Positions 47,725 through 56,592 of a DNA stretch of 64,000 nt are shown here, piece by piece. The stretch's first letter is position 1. Each line of letters opens with the position of its first letter. Origin of the DNA: Streptomyces cadmiisoli (GTDB lineage: Bacteria; Actinomycetota; Actinomycetes; Streptomycetales; Streptomycetaceae). Where the stretch lies: contig NZ_CP030074.1 of the NCBI RefSeq assembly GCF_003261055.1, positions 62,001-126,000 of the forward strand. The letters are read 5' to 3'. A program made the translations under genes and the position numbers. The notes under the pieces are model-generated. The model did no database searches and was not told where the DNA came from. It worked only from the letters and a program-made list of their open reading frames with translations.

Positions 47725-49158
47725 CTACTCCTCGGTGGGCAGCCAGGTGCCGTGCAGGCCGAGGGGGACGCGGACGGGGATGCGGACGCGGGCCACCGGG
47801 CCGCCGGCGGGGTCGGCGGCCGGGAGGACGAGGAGCCAACTCGTGCCGTCGGTACGGTCGGTGGCGAAGGTCAGCCAGTGGCCCCGGGCGCTGTCGTGGG
47901 TGCCGGGAACGGGTGCGAAGACGGGTTCGCCCACGGAGAGGTCGCCGGCCGCCCAGGTACGGCCGGTGACGGAGCCGCTCCCGGTGTCGTACCAGCGCAG
48001 GGCGTCGTACTCGCCGGGCAGCAGACCGTCGACGCGGCCGCTGTCCGCGGCGACGGCGAGGTGCCGGTGCGGGCTGCCGATGGACCGGTCGTCGATGCGG
48101 GGCAGTTCCACGCGCGTGTCGTCGAGCCGCGTGCGCCGTACGGAGCCGGCGGCCGGGTCGATGACGGCACGGGTCAGGCCGTGGTGCGCGCCGCCGGGCG
48201 CGGGGCCTGGTCCGGGTCCCAGGGAGAGGGCCGGCCACTGGACGTAGTCCAGGACGACGCGCCCGTCGTCGGGAGCGTCGTAGGCGTTCACGGTGTGCCA
48301 CAGCCAGTACGCCTCGTCGTCGGCCCAGCGGACGGGGCCGCCGTCGCGGGGGATCAGCGCGACATGTGTGCCGCGCTCCGGGCGCCAGGCGAGGAAGGAA
48401 CCACCGCTCATCGCCGCGGCGATGTCGAAGTACGCCGGTGCCAGGACGAGCACGAGGTAGCGGTCGGTGAGGGCCATGTCGTGGATCATCTGCGGTTCGT
48501 CGACCCCGTCCACGGGTGTGGGACCGCGGCGGACGGCGCCGTCCGGGCCGATGAGCGACCACGTCAGGAAGGGCGGTTCCAGGGCGTAGCAGAAGACGGC
48601 CATCTCACCGGTCGTCGGATCGATCTTGGGGTGGGCGGTGATGCCGGCGGGCAGGCGTCCGTCGAAGGTCTCCTTGCCCAGGGTGTCCAGGCCCGCGCTC
48701 ATCCGGAACGGGCAGTCGGACTCGGCGAGTGCGAGCAGGCGTCCGGCGTGCTGGACGACGTTGATGTCGGGCAGCGGTTTGAAGACGCCCGCGAGTTCGT
48801 CCCCGACCTCGTCCGGACCCGGGACGATCATGGACTCCAGGCCGCCCCACAGCGCATGCCCGGCCTTCTCCTCCGCGCGCAGGGCGGGGGTGCGGACGAA
48901 GCGGTTGCGGTAGCGTGCGCGGCCCTCCGACAGCCATACCCCGTGGATCATGCCGTCGCCGTCCAGCGGGTAGAGGTAGCTGCCGATCGGGGTGAACCGG
49001 GGATTGGGGCCGTTGCGCAGGTAGACGCCGTCGAGGTCGGCGGGCAACTCCCCGTCGACCTGGAGATCCACCGCGTCGACCTCCTCGGTCACGGGAGCGA
49101 AGCAGCCGGTGAGGTGGGCTACGCGCGTGGGGTCGAAGGCCGTCGTGCGAGTGGTCAT
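47725..49158 (-). CDS. carotenoid cleavage oxygenase (second copy)
   Basis: 477 residues, same family as 14149-15534 but diverged. GVYLRNGPNPRF marks the family; iron His residues lie in TAHPK, MIHDMAL, LWHTVNAYD and GLHGTW. GGAGG sits 5 bases before ATG 49158. No pathway genes adjoin. Substrate (carotenoid, apocarotenoid or stilbene) not predictable. Confidence 0.93.
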   Translation of the reverse strand: MTTRTTAFDPTRVAHLTGCFAPVTEEVDAVDLQVDGELPADLDGVYLRNGPNPRFTPIGSYLYPLDGDGMIHGVWLSEGRARYRNRFVRTPALRAEEKAGHALWGGLESMIVPGPDEVGDELAGVFKPLPDINVVQHAGRLLALAESDCPFRMSAGLDTLGKETFDGRLPAGITAHPKIDPTTGEMAVFCYALEPPFLTWSLIGPDGAVRRGPTPVDGVDEPQMIHDMALTDRYLVLVLAPAYFDIAAAMSGGSFLAWRPERGTHVALIPRDGGPVRWADDEAYWLWHTVNAYDAPDDGRVVLDYVQWPALSLGPGPGPAPGGAHHGLTRAVIDPAAGSVRRTRLDDTRVELPRIDDRSIGSPHRHLAVAADSGRVDGLLPGEYDALRWYDTGSGSVTGRTWAAGDLSVGEPVFAPVPGTHDSARGHWLTFATDRTDGTSWLLVLPAADPAGGPVARVRIPVRVPLGLHGTWLPTEE

Positions 49159-49387
49159 GCGTTCCTCCGGACCGAGCGGGCCCCCTCCTGAACCAGTGAA
49201 GTACCAGCGGCAGCGAGCCGCCACCCGCGTACGAGCCCGGAGAAGTAGGGACGGTCCGGGCGCTCACACGTTCAACATCAAGGTGGTCGGGCAGCCCGGA
49301 GCGGGTTCCCGGAAGGGGAGCTGACCGGCCGGTCCCGACGCGCTGCGGATGCGGTGGTGTCCGTGTGTCCGGGATCCTGGGGGCGGG

Positions 49388-50089
49388 ATGCCGATCGTCT
49401 GTGTCGCTGCCGTTCTGGTCGCCGCGAACCTGATCAACAACAGCGCGGCGGGCGGACCCGTCGCGTACGTCCTGACGTGTGCCGCGGCGACGGCCGTGCT
49501 GCTGCTGATCGCCCGCTGGGACGGGCTGACCGCGGCCGATCTGGGGCTCGACGCGGCGGGGGTGCGCCGGGGGCTGCGGTGGGCGCCCGTCCTGGCGGGA
49601 ACCGTCCTCTTGGTCTACCTGCTCCTGCTCGCCGTACCGGCCGGCCGTGAGGTGTTCACGGACACGCGGGCGGCCGGCCTGACCGGCGGGCAGGTGCTGT
49701 GGCAGGCGCTGGTGCGGGTGCCGCTGGGCACCGTGCTGCTGGAGGAGACGGCCTTCCGCGGTGTGCTGTGGGCCATGGGGCGGCGCCGGCACGGCACGGG
49801 GTGGGCCACCGCCGTGTCGTCACTGCTGTTCGGGCTGTGGCATCTGCTGCCGTCCCGCGGCCTCAACAGCGCCAATGCGGCCGTGGGCACTGCCTTCGGC
49901 GGCGGCCCGGCGGGCGTGGGACCGACCGTGGCGGTGGCCGTCCTCGCCATGACCGGTGCAGGGGTGGTGCTGTGCGAGCTGCGGCGCCGTTCGGGCAGCC
50001 TGGTGGCGCCCGCCGCACTGCACTGGGCGGTCAACGGTTTCGGTTACGCCCTGGCCTGGGCGGCGCCTCGCTGGTGGCCGCCCGTCTGA
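49388..50089 (+). CDS. CPBP family intramembrane metalloprotease
   Basis: 233 residues with six to seven hydrophobic segments. Motif 1 EETAFRGVLW (Glu-Glu-x3-Arg), motif 2 FGLWHLLPS and motif 3 HWAVNG give the full set of catalytic Glu and His residues of the CaaX protease/bacteriocin-processing family. Its last 59 bases overlap the convergent histidine kinase gene. ATG at 49388 follows GGGGGCGGG; an earlier ATG at 49349 has no hydrophobic support. Substrate unknown. Confidence 0.88.
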   Translation: MPIVCVAAVLVAANLINNSAAGGPVAYVLTCAAATAVLLLIARWDGLTAADLGLDAAGVRRGLRWAPVLAGTVLLVYLLLLAVPAGREVFTDTRAAGLTGGQVLWQALVRVPLGTVLLEETAFRGVLWAMGRRRHGTGWATAVSSLLFGLWHLLPSRGLNSANAAVGTAFGGGPAGVGPTVAVAVLAMTGAGVVLCELRRRSGSLVAPAALHWAVNGFGYALAWAAPRWWPPV

Positions 50090-51464
50090 GCCCGGCCGGA
50101 GCGGCACAGTGCGGGCTCCCGCCGATGGTGAGCGGGAGTACGACGACGGTCTCGAGGCCGCCGTCGGGCAGGGGTGTGATGTCCAGGGTGCCGGAGTGGG
50201 CGCGCGTGATGGACTCGGCGACGGCCAGGCCCAGGCCGTGTCCGGCGGGCCGGCCGGTACGGGTGGACTGGCGGGTGTCGAGCCGGTGGAACGGTTCGCG
50301 CATCTGGTCCGCCTCCTCCCGGCTGAACCGGCGCCCGGTGTTGCGCACCACGAAACGGGCGACCCGCTGGTCGGGGCTCTCCTCCACCCGCACCTCGGCG
50401 CTTCCGCCGCGGTGGTTGTGCCGGACGGCGTTCTGCACGAGGTTGCCGGTCAGCTGACGCAGCAGCACCCGGTCGCCCATGATCTCGGCACGGCCGCAGT
50501 CGACGCTGACCGTCACACCGAGCTCGTCCGCCTGCGAGCCGGCCTCGGTGACCGACTCCCTGGCCACCGCGCCCAGCTCGACCTTCTCCTTGTCGACTCC
50601 GCCCTGGTCGGCGCGGGCCAGGGTCAGCAGCGCGTTCAGGATGTCGGCCGAACGCGACGTCAGGGTGAGCAGTTTGGGCCCGATCTCCTGGAGGCGGTAC
50701 TCCTGCGGGGCGGCCAGCGCGACCTGGAGGATGGTGCGCATACCGGTCAGCGGCGTCTTCAGTTCGTGCGAGGCGTTGGAGGCGAACCGGCGCTGCGCCT
50801 CGAAGCTGCGGTCGAGCCGTCGCAGCATGTCGTTGAAGGTCTCGGCGAGTTGCCGGATCTCGTCCTGGGGTCCGCCGATGTCGATCCGTTCGTGCAGGGT
50901 GGACCCGGCGATACCGCGCGCGGTGGCGGTGACCTTCTGCAGCGGGGCCAGCATGCGCCCGGCCACGAACCAGCCCACGAGCAGCGCGACGACCAGGAGT
51001 ACGGCGAGGGCGGCGGCACTGAAGAGCAGCAGCGATCGCAGGAAGTCGTCCTTGGTGGAGATCTCGTACGTCGCCGCCCAGCCGTCCGGGCCGATCTCGC
51101 CGGTGGGTGTCACCCCGCACAGCGAGATGTGCGCGCTGCCCTCGTCCCGCGCCATCAGCTTCCCGCGGAGGTTGCGGACGACCTCGCTCAGTGACGGATC
51201 GGCACAGTCCTTGCTGAGGGCCGCGCCCTTCATCGGGGGTGCCCAGGCGCTCGCCCCCTCTCCCAGTCCGATCCGCTCGGCGTTCAGCCCGCCGCCGTCG
51301 ACGGACAGGCGTTCGCTGTAGACCGGGACGTAGGTCATGAACGCGTAGAGCAGCGCGATGAGGGTGCCCGCGACGACTGCCAGCAGGGCGCCGTAGGCGA
51401 GGGTCAGCCGGGTGCGCAGGGTGACGCGGGTCCGGGCGCCGGCCCTGGGGCGGACGCCCTTCAC
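50031..51464 (-). CDS. sensor histidine kinase
   Basis: 477 residues. Two membrane helices (about 20-45 and 150-172) flank an extracellular domain of about 105 residues with a Cys pair, then HAMP (about 172-225), HisKA with SNASHELKTPLTG (phosphoacceptor His), and HATPase_c (NLVQNAVRHN, GHGLGLAV). The C-terminal 25 residues beyond the ATPase are low-complexity and overlap the CPBP gene. Coupled to the response regulator by ATGA. It likely senses envelope stress and controls the efflux genes upstream in the same unit. Confidence 0.94.
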   Translation of the reverse strand: MKGVRPRAGARTRVTLRTRLTLAYGALLAVVAGTLIALLYAFMTYVPVYSERLSVDGGGLNAERIGLGEGASAWAPPMKGAALSKDCADPSLSEVVRNLRGKLMARDEGSAHISLCGVTPTGEIGPDGWAATYEISTKDDFLRSLLLFSAAALAVLLVVALLVGWFVAGRMLAPLQKVTATARGIAGSTLHERIDIGGPQDEIRQLAETFNDMLRRLDRSFEAQRRFASNASHELKTPLTGMRTILQVALAAPQEYRLQEIGPKLLTLTSRSADILNALLTLARADQGGVDKEKVELGAVARESVTEAGSQADELGVTVSVDCGRAEIMGDRVLLRQLTGNLVQNAVRHNHRGGSAEVRVEESPDQRVARFVVRNTGRRFSREEADQMREPFHRLDTRQSTRTGRPAGHGLGLAVAESITRAHSGTLDITPLPDGGLETVVVLPLTIGGSPHCAAPAGLRRAATSEAPPRPGRNRNR

Positions 51465-52126
51465 CGGGCCTGCGCCAGGTAGTAGCCGACACCGGTGACG
51501 GTGTGCAGCAGCGGCGGGTCACCGAGCTTGCGGCGCAGGGTGGAGATCGTGATCCGCACGGCGTTGGTGAACGGGTCGGTGTGCTCGTCCCACGCCTTCT
51601 CCAGCAGCGTCTCGGAGCTGACCACTCCCCCGTCGGCCGCCATCAGCTGGTGCAGCACGGCGAACTCCTTGCGGGTCAGCCGCAGGAACCGGTCGGCGCG
51701 GTAGGCCTCCAGCCGGAACGGGTCGAGGCGTACGTCCGCGCAGTGCAGCACCGGTGGCGGCGGTGTGCCCGCGCGGCGCTGGAGGGCCCGCAGGCGGGCC
51801 ACCAGCTCGGGGAAGTCGAACGGCTTGGGAAGGTAGTCGTCCGCGCCCAGGCGCAGCCCGTCGACCCGGTCGTGGAGGGCGGAGGCGGCCGTCAGCATCA
51901 GCACCCGGACCCCGCTGTACCGCTCGGCGATGGCCCGGCACACCTCGTCGCCGTGCAGCACCGGCAGGTCGCGGTCGAGCACCACGACGTCGTAGTCGTG
52001 GCAGGCCAGGTGTTCCATCGCCGACGCGCCGTCCAGGGCGAGGTCGGCGGCCATCGCCTCGCGCCGCAGCCCCGCGAGCAGCGCCTCGGCTATGAAGGTG
52101 TCGTCCTCCACGATCAGTACCCGCAC
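51461..52126 (-). CDS. OmpR/PhoB-family response regulator
   Basis: 221 residues. Receiver domain with Asp8-Asp9, phosphoacceptor Asp51 (VVVLDRDLP), Thr in MLTAAS and Lys in YLPKPF; C-terminal winged helix (about 130-218) with FTNAVRITISTLRRKLGDPPLLHTVTGVGYYL. It begins 63 bases after the permease stop, so it may be on the efflux transcript. A dyad at 55942-55968 is a candidate target site. Confidence 0.95.
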   Translation of the reverse strand: MRVLIVEDDTFIAEALLAGLRREAMAADLALDGASAMEHLACHDYDVVVLDRDLPVLHGDEVCRAIAERYSGVRVLMLTAASALHDRVDGLRLGADDYLPKPFDFPELVARLRALQRRAGTPPPPVLHCADVRLDPFRLEAYRADRFLRLTRKEFAVLHQLMAADGGVVSSETLLEKAWDEHTDPFTNAVRITISTLRRKLGDPPLLHTVTGVGYYLAQAR

Positions 52127-52189
52127 CTGTCGCTCCCTTCCTCGGTCACCCGGAGGTGCCCCTGTGCGCGAACGCCCCTATTTCAGCCT

Positions 52190-53392
52190 TCATGCGGACG
52201 ACAAGGCAACGGTCGGCGGAGTGCGGGCCGCTCGCAGGGCCGGGTAGAGCCCGGCGAGCGCACCGATGACGACGGTGGCCGCGACACCGCCCAGCAGGGC
52301 CACGAACGGGATCGCGGTGGGCCAGTCCTGACTGATGGCGTAGCCGGCGGTGACCGCGCCGCCCAGCACCGCGCCGGCGACTCCGCCGAGGGCGGACAGC
52401 AGCAGCGCCTCGACGAGGAACTGCCGGCTGATGTGGCGGCGGGTGGCGCCGAGCGCACGGCGCAGACCGATCTCGCGGCGGCGTTCGATGACGGAGATGA
52501 CCATGGTGTTGGCGACACCGATACCGCCGACGAGCAACGCCACCCCGCCCAGGCCGACGAGCAGGCCGGTGAAGGACGCCTCGGCCGCCTGCCGGGCCTT
52601 GAGGGCGTCGGAGGGACGGCTGACGGCGACGTGCTGCGGGTTCTCCGGGTTGACGGCGCGCGGCAGCCGGGCGCGGACGGTCTCGACCAGGGCGTCCGGG
52701 GAACGCTCGTAGAGCAGGGTCGGATGCCCGTCGTAGCCCAGATACCGTTCGGCCGCCTCCGCGTTGACCAGCACCGCGGTGTCCATCTCCGGTGTCAGCC
52801 GCACCGGGGAGAGCACACCGAGCACGGTGAAGTAGCGGTCGCCGATCCAGACCCGCTCCCCCGGTCCGGTCACGCCGAGGCGCTGGGCGGCCCGTTCGCC
52901 GAGGACCGCGGTGGGATAGCGCCGCGGCGCCCGGTCGAGCCAGTTACCCGAGGACAGCTCCGCGCGCAGCGCCCGCAGCAGGTCCCGGTCGGCTGCCAGC
53001 AGGGCCAGACCGTTGCTCTCGGCCGGGTCCACCCGCTCGTTGCGGTACACGCCGACGTCCTTCATCGCTCCGGTCGCGGACACGACGTCGACGCCGTCGA
53101 CCCGGGCGGCGGTGCTCGCGGCCGTCCTCGGCAGCGGCAGGACTTCACCGGTGTCCGGGTCCCGGCCGGGAGAGACGGTGAGCAGGTTGGTGCCCAGTTC
53201 GTCGAGCTCGGCGTCGAGGTTCGCCTGGCTGGAGGTGGAGATGCCGATGACGGCGAGCATGGCGGCGATGCCGATCGCGATACCGGCGGCGGACAGCACG
53301 GCGCGCACCGGCCGGGCCCGCAGTCCGTGCGCCCCCAGTTGCACCAGGTCGGACGCGCGCAACCGGGATCTGCCGAGTCCCCTGCCCCTCAT
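52190..53392 (-). CDS. ABC transporter permease, MacB/FtsX type
   Basis: 400 residues. One membrane helix near 30-50, a large extracellular MacB_PCD domain (about 55-265), then three C-terminal helices (FtsX domain, about 275-395; LLVGLGGVALLVGGIGVANTM and RRREIGLRRALGATRRHI). This is the mechanotransmission type that pairs with a LolD-like ATPase, here overlapping by 4 bases. Confidence 0.94.
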   Translation of the reverse strand: MRGRGLGRSRLRASDLVQLGAHGLRARPVRAVLSAAGIAIGIAAMLAVIGISTSSQANLDAELDELGTNLLTVSPGRDPDTGEVLPLPRTAASTAARVDGVDVVSATGAMKDVGVYRNERVDPAESNGLALLAADRDLLRALRAELSSGNWLDRAPRRYPTAVLGERAAQRLGVTGPGERVWIGDRYFTVLGVLSPVRLTPEMDTAVLVNAEAAERYLGYDGHPTLLYERSPDALVETVRARLPRAVNPENPQHVAVSRPSDALKARQAAEASFTGLLVGLGGVALLVGGIGVANTMVISVIERRREIGLRRALGATRRHISRQFLVEALLLSALGGVAGAVLGGAVTAGYAISQDWPTAIPFVALLGGVAATVVIGALAGLYPALRAARTPPTVALSSA

Positions 53393-54138
53393 GTCAGCGC
53401 CCCCTGCCCGGCACGGACGGGCTCCGGGGCCCCGGTGTCGGCGACGAGTTCCCCGTCGCGCATCCGCAGATGCCGGGGCAGTTGCCCGGCGAGTTGCATG
53501 TCGTGGGTGATGATCACGACGGTGGTGCCCGTGGTGTGCAGGCCGCGCAGGAGTTCCACGACGGCCCGGCCCGAGTGGGTGTCGAGGGCGCCGGTGGGTT
53601 CGTCGGCGAGCAGCAGGGGCGGGTCGCCGACCACGGCACGGGCGATGGCGACGCGCTGGCGTTCACCCCCGGAGAGCTGATGGGGCCGGTGGTGCAGCCG
53701 GTGGCCGAGTCCCACGCGTTCCAGCGCGGCTTCGGCGTGCCGGCGACGCGTACGACGGGGCATACCGGTGTACAGCAGCCCGCCCGCGACGTTGTCGATC
53801 GCCGAGGTGTTGTCGGCGAGGTGGAACTGCTGGAACACGAAGCCGATGCGGTGGGCGCGCAGGGCGGACAGCTGCGCGTCGCCGAGCCGCCCCACGTCAT
53901 GACCGTCGACGACGATCTGCCCGCTGCTCGGACGGTCGAGCGTACCGACCAGGTTCAGCAGCGTGGACTTGCCGGACCCCGAGGGGCCGACGACGGCGAC
54001 GAGTTCACCCGCGTCCAGGGTGAGATCGACACCGCGCAGCGCGTGGACACGATGTGCTCCCTGGCCGTAGGAACGGCCGACGCCCGACAGTCGTACGAGG
54101 GGTTCCGCGGCGGGCGGCGCGTTGCGGGTGCGGTTCAC
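53389..54138 (-). CDS. ABC transporter ATPase, LolD/MacB type
   Basis: 249 residues. Walker [11 protein letters not shown]-loop FVFQQFHL, signature LSGGERQRVAIARA, Walker B LLLADEPTGALD, switch His in ITHD. Sequence DRPSSGQIVVDGHDV is typical of the MacB/LolD family. Overlaps adaptor and permease genes by 4 bases each. Confidence 0.95.
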   Translation of the reverse strand: MNRTRNAPPAAEPLVRLSGVGRSYGQGAHRVHALRGVDLTLDAGELVAVVGPSGSGKSTLLNLVGTLDRPSSGQIVVDGHDVGRLGDAQLSALRAHRIGFVFQQFHLADNTSAIDNVAGGLLYTGMPRRTRRRHAEAALERVGLGHRLHHRPHQLSGGERQRVAIARAVVGDPPLLLADEPTGALDTHSGRAVVELLRGLHTTGTTVVIITHDMQLAGQLPRHLRMRDGELVADTGAPEPVRAGQGALT

Positions 54139-55241
54139 AGCTTCGGCACCCCCACCCGGGTGCCCTCGGCCAGCCCGGGGCCGTCGACCTCGGCGCGCCC
54201 GTCGGCGAAGGCACCGGTGCTGACCGGCACCGAGCGGACCTTCGTACCCTCGACGACCTGGACGGCGTAACCGCCGCCTTCCCTCGGCAGCAGCGCGGTG
54301 ACCGGGACGGACAGCACGTCCTTCGCCTCGACGCGCTTCAGCTCGACGATCACCTCGGTGTTCTGGACCTTCTCGACGTCCTCGGGATCGGTCAGCCGCA
54401 CCGTCACGGGCACGACGCTCCTGTTCTCCTTGTTCAGCCTGCTCGCGCCGACGGACGCGATGGTGCCGCCTGTGGTGCCGCCGTCCGGGAGTATGACCGT
54501 GGCCTTCGCTCCCTTGACGGCGAGATCCTGCTCCGCGAGCGGGACCTCGATCGCCACGTGCTGGTTCGCACCGCTGGTGCGCAGCACCTCGGCGCCCGGT
54601 TCGGCGGCGTCACCGGCGCGGGCGAGGACCTGGCCCACCCGTACCGGTGCGGAGAGGAACACCACGCGGCCCAGCTCGATCTTCCCGGTCGCCGGGAGGC
54701 CGAGGTTCTTCTGCCAGCGTTTCACCGCGGCGACCGTCTTCTCCGTGAACTCCTCGTCCACGGTGAAGTTGGTGTACCCGAGAGCCGCGAGGTTCTCCTC
54801 CAGCGCCAGTACGTCCCGGCCGTCGTCCATCCCCGGCTCGAACGCCCGCCACGCGGGGAGGTCGCCGAGCAGCAGGACCACCGGCTTGTCGTCGACCGCG
54901 TACAGCTTCCCGCCGCGGTCGACAGTGCCGTTGACCACGGGGGTCCAGGTGACGATGCCCTTCATCTGGTTCTTGATCGTCCGGCTGCCGGAGAAGCGGA
55001 TGGGTCCGATGGCGCGCACTGCCTCGACCAGGTCGCCCCGCACCACCTTCTCGGTGGCCGGCGGGAGCCGCGTGGTCGCGGCGGGAGCCGGCGCGTTCGA
55101 GGAACCGCCGTACAGCAGGAAGGCACCGGCGCCCACCGCGGTGACGGCGACGACTGCCGCGACAGCGGTCAGGACACGGCGGCGGGTCCGGGGCGGAGCG
55201 GCAGTCGTCACCTCCTCCGGCGGGTGGAGATCGGCCGTCAC
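54135..55241 (-). CDS. efflux membrane-fusion-like adaptor with peptidoglycan-binding domain
   Basis: 368 residues. One N-terminal membrane anchor (about 22-45), a lipoyl-like barrel with KVVRGDLVEAVRAIG, a peptidoglycan-binding domain (about 145-185, LEENLAALGYTNFTVDEEFTEKTVAAVKRWQKNLGLPATG) and beta-barrel repeats (AKATVILPDGGTTGG). Gram-positive MacA-like adaptors carry such wall-binding modules. It would stabilise the ABC complex in the wall. Overlaps both neighbours by 4 bases. Confidence 0.92.
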   Translation of the reverse strand: MTADLHPPEEVTTAAPPRTRRRVLTAVAAVVAVTAVGAGAFLLYGGSSNAPAPAATTRLPPATEKVVRGDLVEAVRAIGPIRFSGSRTIKNQMKGIVTWTPVVNGTVDRGGKLYAVDDKPVVLLLGDLPAWRAFEPGMDDGRDVLALEENLAALGYTNFTVDEEFTEKTVAAVKRWQKNLGLPATGKIELGRVVFLSAPVRVGQVLARAGDAAEPGAEVLRTSGANQHVAIEVPLAEQDLAVKGAKATVILPDGGTTGGTIASVGASRLNKENRSVVPVTVRLTDPEDVEKVQNTEVIVELKRVEAKDVLSVPVTALLPREGGGYAVQVVEGTKVRSVPVSTGAFADGRAEVDGPGLAEGTRVGVPKL

Positions 55242-55819
55242 AGCTCGCCCGCTTCCATCAGCTCCTCGAGCCGGTCGCCGGCGGCCTTGTCCTCGGCTTT
55301 GCAGGCCTTCATGGCCGTACGAAACGCGGGAGTGAACTCCAGACTCACGCCCCCGTTCTTCTCGTCCGGCTTCGGCATTTCGTAACCGTTCTTCTTCAAA
55401 CAGGCATCACGCTTCAGTTGCAACGCCTGAAGCTCGGGGTCCGTATCCACCGTGTCCGGGAGGTCGCCGAACTGCGCCCCGCCGGCGGGGTTCTTCCCGC
55501 AGACCTTCTCCGCGCGTTCCAGCTGGCTCTGCGGGACGTCGGTGGGGACCTGCACGACACCGTCCGGGCCGGGGTCGGGGACCTGGACGCCGTTGTCCCG
55601 CATGCACGACGCATAGCGGAGCCCGGCGTCGTCGCCGTCCTGCGACGAGTTGTCCGACGGGGCCGGGCCGTCTTGCTGCTCGGACTCGGACCGGCCCCCG
55701 GATCCTTCGCTGCGGACACCGGTGCCGTCCCCGGACGTGCATCCGCTGCCGGCGGCGAGGACGAGGACCGTTCCGGCTGCGGCCAGCCAGGTGCGCAGGG
55801 CATGGGACGGCAGATGCAT
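55238..55819 (-). CDS. lipoprotein at head of efflux unit
   Basis: 193 residues with signal peptide and a possible lipobox AGSGC (Cys27). A Ser/Gly/Gln-rich linker (about 28-58) precedes a helical domain with several Cys (SCMRDNGVQVPDP, ERAEKVCGK, ACLKKNGYEMPKP). The CMRxxGxxxPDP pattern is a common small domain of Streptomyces lipoproteins near such ABC systems. GGAGG lies 6 bases before the ATG. Overlaps the adaptor by 4 bases, so it is the first gene of the unit. Likely substrate-capture or sensor part. Confidence 0.88.
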   Translation of the reverse strand: MHLPSHALRTWLAAAGTVLVLAAGSGCTSGDGTGVRSEGSGGRSESEQQDGPAPSDNSSQDGDDAGLRYASCMRDNGVQVPDPGPDGVVQVPTDVPQSQLERAEKVCGKNPAGGAQFGDLPDTVDTDPELQALQLKRDACLKKNGYEMPKPDEKNGGVSLEFTPAFRTAMKACKAEDKAAGDRLEELMEAGEL

Positions 55820-55941
55820 GCTGTTCCTCCACGGTGTCGGGGGCCGGATCCGCCGGGCTGGGGACGGACCGTGGCCGATCCGGATTCGCACCACGCAGGG
55901 TGCTGGGCGTCCGTCCCGGGTCGAGGAGATCAGGCTGGGAC

Positions 55942-55968
55942 TATGGCCGGGATCTGGCTACGGCCATA
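55942..55968. promoter_or_regulatory. inverted repeat upstream of efflux unit
   Basis: TATGGCCG (55942-55949) and CGGCCATA (55961-55968), perfect 8-base arms with 11 bases between, about 125 bases before the lipoprotein start. Candidate site for the unit's own response regulator. Confidence 0.5.
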
Positions 55969-55989
55969 ACTCCGCCATATGTGCGGCGG

Positions 55990-56035
55990 GCGCCGGCCCG
56001 CAGCCCGCCCGAGGGGGGTGGCTGCGGGCCGGCGC
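55990..56035 (-). terminator. strong hairpin after hypothetical gene 56140-56592
   Basis: GCGCCGGCCCGCAGCC (55990-56005) pairs perfectly with GGCTGCGGGCCGGCGC (56020-56035), 16 bp, loop 14. It lies downstream of the gene at 56140 on the minus strand. Confidence 0.85.
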
Positions 56036-56139
56036 ACCTCAGAAGCCGCACCGCGAAATGCTCACTCAAGTTGAGCGGTACCGGTCGTCGTTCGCGTCGT
56101 GGAGGTCTCCGTGTGTCGGACGCCGGTTCGGGCTCCGTG

Positions 56140-56592
56140 TCAGACGGCCGGTTCCTCCGCCAGAGCGCGGAGTTCGTCGAGGATGCCCTGGACGTAGCGG
56201 GCCCGGTCCGTGTGGTCCTCGTCGGGGAGCGTGCAGGCGCCGTCCAGGAGATGGACGGCGAGCCAGACCTGGCCCGTGATGTGCGCCTTGGCCTGCCAGA
56301 CCTCCTCCTGCGACCGGTCGGAGCGGCGCGCGGCCTCGAACGCCGCCCGGCCCGCGGCGATCACATCGGCGGCGAGCTGCCCGGTCCGGTCCCCGGGAAC
56401 GCCCAGGGTGGTCGCCACGTGGAGACGGTCCAGGGCGTCGCGGTCGGCCCGCCACGCTTCCTGGTCACGGCCGGAGCGTCCACGCCGGAAGAACCCCGAT
56501 CCGCCGTTGTGTCGTCGCACCGTGTCGTACGTCTCCCGGTCCAGCCCGAAGGGGAAGAACCACGCATCGTTGTCCCTGCCCGGTATGCCCAT
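56140..56592 (-). CDS. hypothetical protein
   Basis: 150 residues: a short aromatic N-terminus (NDAWFFPFGLDRETYDTV), then a charged, probably helical body (EAWRADRDALDRLHVATTLG, AQLAADVIAAGRAAFEAARR-like segments, VQGILDELRALAEEP). No signal peptide and no family recognised. ATG 56592 follows AAGG at 8-base spacing. Followed by a strong terminator, so it is a single-gene unit. The gap on its other side (476 bases) holds no gene that I can support. Confidence 0.78.
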   Translation of the reverse strand: MGIPGRDNDAWFFPFGLDRETYDTVRRHNGGSGFFRRGRSGRDQEAWRADRDALDRLHVATTLGVPGDRTGQLAADVIAAGRAAFEAARRSDRSQEEVWQAKAHITGQVWLAVHLLDGACTLPDEDHTDRARYVQGILDELRALAEEPAV

